Position numbers and translations under genes: made by a program. A stretch of DNA of 7,320 bases from Rhodococcus sp. (in: high G+C Gram-positive bacteria) (GTDB lineage: Bacteria; Actinomycetota; Actinomycetes; Mycobacteriales; Mycobacteriaceae), in contig JAAYXN010000314.1 in assembly GCA_012515885.1 (NCBI GenBank), positions 1 to 7,320 on the forward strand, in the 5' to 3' direction. The notes beneath the pieces are model-generated. The model ran no database searches and was not told the origin of the DNA. It worked only from the letters and a program-made list of their open reading frames with translations. Positions 5,578 to 7,320 of the stretch are shown piece by piece (position 1 is the stretch's first letter; each line of letters opens with the position of its first letter).

Positions 5578-7320
5578 GTGAACGCGGTGTTTTCTTCCGA
5601 AGACACGGGTGATGACGCTGCGCTGTCCTATGGCCGTGAACTTCTGCGGCACATAGATGTCCGTGGCACAGGCACCCAAACCTCCCCATTGACCTACAGC
5701 ACTGATCTGCCCGCCCGCGTTGCAGGCCATACCAATTGGCCTCAGTGGGCGCATCCTGCTGTCGTCCGTGCACTGAGCAACCAGGGAATCACTGCCCCCT
5801 GGACGCATCAAGCCGATACTGCCAATCACGCTAATTCTGGTTCGCACGTCGTTGTTTCAACTGGCACAGCTTCGGGTAAATCACTTGGCTATCAACTTCC
5901 GATTCTGACCGCACTCGTCGAAGACCCCCAAGCGAGGGCGCTTTATCTATCGCCCACTAAAGCGTTGGGTGCCGATCAACTACGCGCCGTGACAACGCTT
6001 TGTGATGATGAGTTAGCGGGGATACACCCCGGTGCTTTCGATGGCGATACATCTATAGAAGCCCGAAACTGGGCCCGCGAGAATTCGCGATGGATCTTTA
6101 CTAACCCCGACATGTTGCACGTCTCGCTCCTTCGCGGGCATGCGCGCTGGGCTCACTTTTTACGCAAACTCCGCTATGTCGTCATCGACGAGTGCCATTC
6201 CTATCGCGGAATATTCGGTTCCCATGTCGCATGGGTTATTCGACGGCTGCGTCGTCTGGCCGCGCGTTATGGTGCGCATCCCACCTTCATTCTCGCCAGT
6301 GCGACGACCAGCGAACCCGCGGCGGCAGCGAGTCGGTTGATTGGTGCGCCGTGCGTTGAAGTCACCGAGGATGGGTCTCCGCACGGGCCGCGCACGGTTG
6401 CGCTGTGGGAGCCGCCACTGATGACTGACGTGGTGAGCGAGAACGGGGTGCCGGTGCGTCGGCCAGCGACGACGGAAGCGGCGCGGCTGATGGCCGACCT
6501 GGTGACCGAAGGCGCCCGCACCCTGACGTTTGTTCGGTCGAGGCGGGCCGCGGAGACCACGGCACTCGCTGCTAGACGCATCCTCGCTGACCGAGGTAGC
6601 GATCTTCATTCACGTGTTGCGTCGTATCGCGCGGGTTATCTCGCTGAGGATCGTCGAGCTTTGGAAACAGCGCTCGCTGACGGCGAATTGCTCGGTGCCG
6701 CAACCACGAATGCGCTCGAACTCGGTGTCGACATCGCAGGGTTGGACGCCGTTGTGGTTGCCGGATTCCCCGGTACGGTGGCGTCGTTTTGGCAGCAGGG
6801 TGGACGGTCGGGGCGGCGCGGCGAAGGCTCGCTTGTTGTCCTCGTTGCTCGTGATGACCCCCTCGATATGTATTTGGTGCATCACCCCGAAGCGCTGTTG
6901 GGTCGGCCCATTGAGGCAGCGGTTACCGATCCGACTAATCCGTATGTGCAAGGCCCGCAACTGCTCTGCGCGGCTGCCGAGCATTACCTGACGCATGACG
7001 AGGTCGCCGAATATGGCGCGCTTGAGTTGCTGCGGCGTCTCGCTGAGGACGGGTTGATTCGGCGCCGCGAACGCGGCTGGTACGTCACCGCTGGCGCCGA
7101 CCCGCACGCTGGCGTCGATATCCGCGGCGGCATCGGCATGCAGGTCGCGATCGTCGACGGCGAATGCGGTCGACTGCTCGGCACCGTAGATGCTGGGCGG
7201 GCACCGGCTACCGTGCATCCCGGTGCCGTCCACATCCATCAGGGTGAGAGTTTCGTCGTCGACGAGCTGGATCTTGAGCAGGGTGTGGCGCTGGTTCATG
7301 CCGAAGAACCCGACTGGTCC
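5578..7320 (+). CDS. Superfamily 2 DEAD/DEAH-type helicase, SftH/MrfA (YprA)-like, 3' end cut by window edge
   Basis: An ATP-dependent DNA translocase/helicase. 581 residues are visible and the frame is open at the right edge. Motifs in order: WTHQ with Q78, P-loop TGTASGKS (95-102), motif Ia SPTKAL (125-130), motif II DECH (204-207), motif III SATTS (241-245), motif IV region TFVRSRR (317-323), motif V ATTNALELGVDI (375-386) and motif VI QQGGRSGRRG (406-415). The segment after motif VI is typical of the family whose C-terminus carries DUF1998 with a four-cysteine metal site. That part lies beyond the window. Relatives are, from memory, M. tuberculosis Rv3649, M. smegmatis SftH (a 3'-to-5' DNA translocase) and B. 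subtilis MrfA/YprA (mitomycin repair). A repair role is therefore plausible but inferred. The GTG start is chosen because of GGAG six bases upstream and because the N-terminus then matches the family's usual length. The first ~225 codons use more ATA, TTA and CTA than the rest. Confidence 0.93.
   Translation, partial: MNAVFSSEDTGDDAALSYGRELLRHIDVRGTGTQTSPLTYSTDLPARVAGHTNWPQWAHPAVVRALSNQGITAPWTHQADTANHANSGSHVVVSTGTASGKSLGYQLPILTALVEDPQARALYLSPTKALGADQLRAVTTLCDDELAGIHPGAFDGDTSIEARNWARENSRWIFTNPDMLHVSLLRGHARWAHFLRKLRYVVIDECHSYRGIFGSHVAWVIRRLRRLAARYGAHPTFILASATTSEPAAAASRLIGAPCVEVTEDGSPHGPRTVALWEPPLMTDVVSENGVPVRRPATTEAARLMADLVTEGARTLTFVRSRRAAETTALAARRILADRGSDLHSRVASYRAGYLAEDRRALETALADGELLGAATTNALELGVDIAGLDAVVVAGFPGTVASFWQQGGRSGRRGEGSLVVLVARDDPLDMYLVHHPEALLGRPIEAAVTDPTNPYVQGPQLLCAAAEHYLTHDEVAEYGALELLRRLAEDGLIRRRERGWYVTAGADPHAGVDIRGGIGMQVAIVDGECGRLLGTVDAGRAPATVHPGAVHIHQGESFVVDELDLEQGVALVHAEEPDWS

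Noticed and set aside
5363..5847. Minus-strand open frames spanning the cspA/helicase gap
   Set aside because: They overlap the helicase N-terminus antisense, have no ribosome binding site, and give cysteine/arginine-rich sequence without family resemblance.
6610..7299. 229-codon minus-strand open frame
   Set aside because: It is antisense to the helicase, whose motifs V and VI lie in this stretch, and it has no start signal or recognisable domain.
1..7320. A new defence or mobile system
   Set aside because: The window is a conserved housekeeping locus. The helicase resembles the chromosomal SftH/MrfA family rather than a defence helicase, and no nuclease, toxin, integrase or transposase accompanies it.

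Overview
The window is a piece of chromosome from an actinobacterium, most likely of the order Mycobacteriales (the Corynebacterium/Mycobacterium/Dietzia group). The evidence is moderately high GC content, frequent GTG starts, a TopA with a lysine-rich tail and no zinc fingers, and a gene order (holB, topA, a conserved hypothetical gene, cspA, divergent DEAD-box helicase) that matches, from memory, the M. tuberculosis Rv3644c-Rv3649 neighbourhood. The species cannot be named from this sequence. No mobile element, CRISPR array, rRNA or tRNA is visible.

Layout. The minus strand carries four genes, listed here from right to left. cspA (4984-5187) is a 67-residue cold-shock protein followed by a strong hairpin terminator (4903-4934). 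Next is a 194-residue conserved hypothetical gene (4188-4772), then topA (1148-4051, DNA topoisomerase I, complete, 967 residues). Only 54 bases after topA comes holB (1-1093, DNA polymerase III delta' subunit), whose 3' end lies outside the window. The plus strand carries one gene, a large superfamily 2 DEAD/DEAH-type helicase of the SftH/MrfA/Rv3649 kind, which starts at 5578 and runs off the right edge. The 390 bases between cspA and the helicase are a divergent control region with several small dyads.

Function. All recognised products act on nucleic acids: clamp loading in replication, supercoil relaxation, single-strand RNA/DNA chaperoning and DNA translocation or unwinding. This is a housekeeping neighbourhood, not an accessory island. 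topA and holB are probably co-transcribed. A candidate promoter lies just upstream of topA, and the terminator after cspA insulates cspA from the genes beyond it.

Main point of interest. The hypothetical protein at 4188-4772 reads as two degenerate LAGLIDADG-type halves resembling the N-terminal domain of the actinobacterial regulator WhiA. It has no helix-turn-helix domain, and the acidic residues of the nuclease motif are replaced. It may be a stand-alone, nuclease-dead LAGLIDADG protein encoded in a DNA topology/replication locus. This is an inference from pattern matching and needs a profile search.
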